Below are positions 61,824-64,000 of a stretch of 64,000 bases of DNA, in pieces (position 1 is the stretch's first letter; each line of letters begins with the position of its first letter). Under the pieces are notes generated by a model. The model searched no databases and had not been told where the DNA came from. It worked only from the letters and a program-made list of their open reading frames with translations. A program made the translations under genes and the position numbers. Where the stretch lies: contig JAGZUC010000003.1 of assembly GCA_018380195.1 (NCBI GenBank), forward strand, positions 70,557-134,556. Direction: 5' to 3'. Source of the stretch: Collinsella sp. GTDB taxonomy: Bacteria; Actinomycetota; Coriobacteriia; Coriobacteriales; Coriobacteriaceae.

Positions 61824-61994
61824 CTAATTTGCAAAGAAGTGACGCACCATGCACTTGGCGCCCACGGACTCCCTCCTGAGGTTACCCTGCGAACCGTCAA
61901 TCCAAGCCTTCAGGCTCATGGGGACGTCCTCGACCTTTGCAGCATCGAGCTCGGGCGCGAGGGCAAGTAAAGCATGCACGACAGCATTGAACAT
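61824..61994 (-). CDS. Small protein of 56 residues between argG and argH
   Basis: Starts with ATG at 61992-61994, eight bases after GAGGAG, and ends in TAG at 61824-61826. The product starts MFNAVVHALLALAPELDAAK and ends CMVRHFFAN. It has an alternating polar and hydrophobic pattern and one cysteine. No family recognised. Codon use is coding-like. It lies between the argG terminator-like hairpin and argH. Confidence 0.6.
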   Translation of the reverse strand: MFNAVVHALLALAPELDAAKVEDVPMSLKAWIDGSQGNLRRESVGAKCMVRHFFAN

Positions 61995-62044
61995 AATGGA
62001 TACTCCTCATATATATAGGCGCAGAGCCGCCAAATTGATAGAAG

Positions 62045-62074
62045 GAGCCCCGCCGGACAACCCCGGCGGGGCTC
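62045..62074 (-). terminator. Hairpin between argG and the small gene
   Basis: GAGCCCCGCC pairs with GGCGGGGCTC, with CTTCT after it on the minus strand. It may reduce transcription from argG into the downstream genes. Confidence 0.65.
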
Positions 62075-62227
62075 GGACTCAGCCGCAGTCGCGGCGTCAT
62101 ATATGCGGGCGGAACGTAGGGGCCACCGATGTTAAGAAGTGTCAGCAAGCATAACGAAAGGTAGGGACCCCATGCGCCCGTTATGTATCACGCGGATGGG
62201 CCGCGCGGATACCAAGGAAAGGAAGAC

Positions 62228-63454
62228 CTAAGCCTGGGCAGCGGCAGAGCTGGGACCCTGGACCTTGGCCCACGTCTTGAGCGACAGCGTATCGATCTCG
62301 ATAAAGCCGGCGCTGGCCTTCTCGTCAAACGTGGTGTCGCGGTCGTAGGTAGCCAGACCGTAGTCGTAGAGGCTGAAGGGGCTCTTGCGGCCGACGACGT
62401 GGCAGTTGCCCTTGAAGAACTTCAGGCGGACGGTGCCGGTCACGAACTTCTGGGTGTCGGCCATAAAGGCGTCGAGCGCGTTCTTGAGCGGGCTGTACCA
62501 CTGGCCGTTGTACACGGCGGTGGCCCAATCCTGCTCGAGTTTGATCTTGGTCTTGAGCAGGTCGCCCTCGACGCAGATGTCCTCGAGTGCCTTGTGGGCG
62601 GTGATGAGCGTCAGGGCGCCGGGAACCTCATAGCACTCGCGGCTCTTGAGGCCCACCAGACGATCCTCGACCAGGTCGAGACGGCCAAAGCCGTTGTCGC
62701 CGGAAATCTTGTTGAGGGCGATGACAATCTCGGAGAGCTTCATCTTCTTGCCGTCGACGGCGACGGGCTTGCCCGCCTCAAACTCAATCTCGGTGTAAGT
62801 CGGGGTATCGGGCGTGTCCTCGGGATTCTTGGTCATAACCCAGGCGTCGTCGAGCGGCTCGTTCCAGGGATCCTCCAGGTGGCCGCACTCAATGGCACGA
62901 CCCCACAGGTTGTCGTCAATGGAATAGGGGTTATCGTTGGCGCCCTCGGGAACCGGCACGTTGTGGGCGTGGGCATAGGCGACCTCGTCGGGACGGCACT
63001 TCAGATCCCACTCGCGAACCGGGGCGATGACCTTAAGCTCGGGATCAAGGGCCTTGACGGCAGCCTCAAAACGAACCTGGTCGTTACCCTTGCCGGTGCA
63101 GCCGTGGGCGACGTAGGTCGCGCCAAACTCGTGGGCGACCTCGACAAGCTTCTTGGCAAGCAGCGGGCGAGACAGGGCGGAGAGCAGCGGGTACTTGTTC
63201 TCGTACATGGAGTTTGCGGCGATGGCCTTAATCAGGAACTCATCGGAGAACTCGTCGCGCAGGTCGAGCACCTGGCAATCGAGAACGCCCAGGTCGAGGG
63301 CCTTCTGCTTCTTGGCGTCCAGGCCGGTCTCCTCCTGGCCCACATTGCCGCAAACGCAAACGACATCGAGATTCTTCTCGTCCTGGAGCCACTTGACACA
63401 TACAGATGTATCAAGACCGCCGGAATATGCGAGAACGACTTTTTCCTTGCTCAT
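62228..63454 (-). CDS. argG: Argininosuccinate synthase
   Basis: 408 residues. Condenses citrulline and aspartate with ATP. The ATP motif VLAYSGGLDTSVCVKWL and AHGCTGKGNDQVRFE and an SPFSLYDYGLATYD end-segment mark ArgG. Start at 63454 with GAAAGGAAA upstream. It leads the argG-small gene-argH set. Confidence 0.97.
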   Translation of the reverse strand: MSKEKVVLAYSGGLDTSVCVKWLQDEKNLDVVCVCGNVGQEETGLDAKKQKALDLGVLDCQVLDLRDEFSDEFLIKAIAANSMYENKYPLLSALSRPLLAKKLVEVAHEFGATYVAHGCTGKGNDQVRFEAAVKALDPELKVIAPVREWDLKCRPDEVAYAHAHNVPVPEGANDNPYSIDDNLWGRAIECGHLEDPWNEPLDDAWVMTKNPEDTPDTPTYTEIEFEAGKPVAVDGKKMKLSEIVIALNKISGDNGFGRLDLVEDRLVGLKSRECYEVPGALTLITAHKALEDICVEGDLLKTKIKLEQDWATAVYNGQWYSPLKNALDAFMADTQKFVTGTVRLKFFKGNCHVVGRKSPFSLYDYGLATYDRDTTFDEKASAGFIEIDTLSLKTWAKVQGPSSAAAQA

Positions 63455-64000
63455 GGCTGTTTCCTTTCGCCCTTGGTAGCTAGTTAGAACATCGGTCAGT
63501 TGCAAGTCATTTCAAGGTCATATACCGTGCAATATCAGGTTAAATAGCAAAAATCAGCACATACATGCCCTAGAAACATGCAGCAATGTCGTGCTAAAAC
63601 CCAACGACCTCAAAATGACTCTGTTGAGGCAATTCGCCCCATGCGGACAGAGACGATTGTTATCGTCGTCGGGAAATTGCGCGCTGGCGTCGGATGGCAT
63701 TGTCTGCAGTGGTGATGATCTTTACGAACTGCATCTGCCTCTCCTTTCACGTATCGCCGGGCGCAATTCAAATATCGTAAACGGTACCTTTTACTCGGTA
63801 AGCGGTTGTTTTTCCGTCTCCGTTTTCGATGGTCGCTATATTACGCTAAAGTGCCCGCAGCACAAGCGACAAATTCAAATTTCTGAAAAGTTTTTTCATT
63901 ACCTTGAATATCAACTTCATCCGAACACCTCCCATATTCATCCGCACATGTACGGATGAATATGGGAACCCGATACCCTGAGGGCCGGACCGGCCGGCCC
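63455..64000. other. Unassigned region upstream of argG, with a perfect palindrome at 63931-63966
   Basis: 546 bp. A plus-strand frame at 63591-63959 has no family match, poor codon bias and no good ribosome site, and is not accepted as a gene. A perfect 14-bp repeat CCCATATTCATCCG/CGGATGAATATGGG with an 8-base loop lies at 63931-63966. The argG promoter must lie near 63460-63600. Confidence 0.5.

Noticed and set aside
63591..63959. 122-codon plus-strand frame near the end
   Set aside because: No recognisable family, no ribosome site, and AT-rich DNA unlike the neighbours.

Overview
The window looks like chromosomal DNA of a high-GC, anaerobic, gut-type actinobacterium of the class Coriobacteriia, most like Collinsella. 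The gene set fits this: formate hydrogenlyase, selenium enzymes, double-cubane 2-hydroxyacyl-CoA dehydratase homologues, NADP-type GdhA, BrnQ and CyuA. The class is inferred from protein character and the species is not certain. Nearly all genes from 1 to 46 kb, and most after that, lie on the minus strand.

Layout: (1) 1-6.4 kb: 3' part of trigger factor, tRNA-Leu, a two-gene molybdenum hydroxylase (FAD subunit plus fused 2Fe-2S/molybdopterin subunit) and gdhA. (2) 6.6-13.7 kb: a DUF3343 protein with a cysteine-rich tail, mobA, tRNA-Sec, selB, selA and a molybdopterin oxidoreductase. (3) 13.8-29.2 kb: a complete Hyf-type formate hydrogenlyase cluster, with hydN-like gene, selenocysteine fdhF, hyfA-I, hycH-like and hycI-like genes and focA. 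(4) 29.6-32.1 kb: accessory stretch with a RelB/PIN toxin-antitoxin pair, an unplaced two-domain protein, tRNA-Gly and tRNA-Pro. (5) 32.1-40.2 kb: brnQ, then a tight run reading dehydratase homologue, a second homologue broken by a TAA, ATPase activator, selD, yedF, DUF3343 and a cysteine desulfurase. (6) 40.6-46.0 kb: modABC, mog and moeA. (7) 46.3-64 kb: housekeeping genes (ClC channel, lipid kinase, xpt, MFS pump, metY, yigZ, rnpB, rpsA, cyuA, rpiB, ndk, argH, argG).

The first 46 kb act as one selenium/molybdenum island. ModABC brings in molybdate, and Mog, MoeA and MobA build molybdopterin cofactors. SelD makes selenophosphate; SelA, tRNA-Sec and SelB insert selenocysteine. YedF, DUF3343 and the desulfurase are the usual companions of a selenium-modified molybdenum hydroxylase. 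FdhF carries Sec at residue 140 and SelD itself carries Sec at residue 17, each at an in-frame TGA that ordinary gene calling would truncate.

The most unusual parts are the physical linkage of selD/yedF/DUF3343/desulfurase to double-cubane dehydratase homologues, a four-copy family of nested palindromes with compensating arm changes, and several unannotated palindromes, leaders and a possible small RNA.
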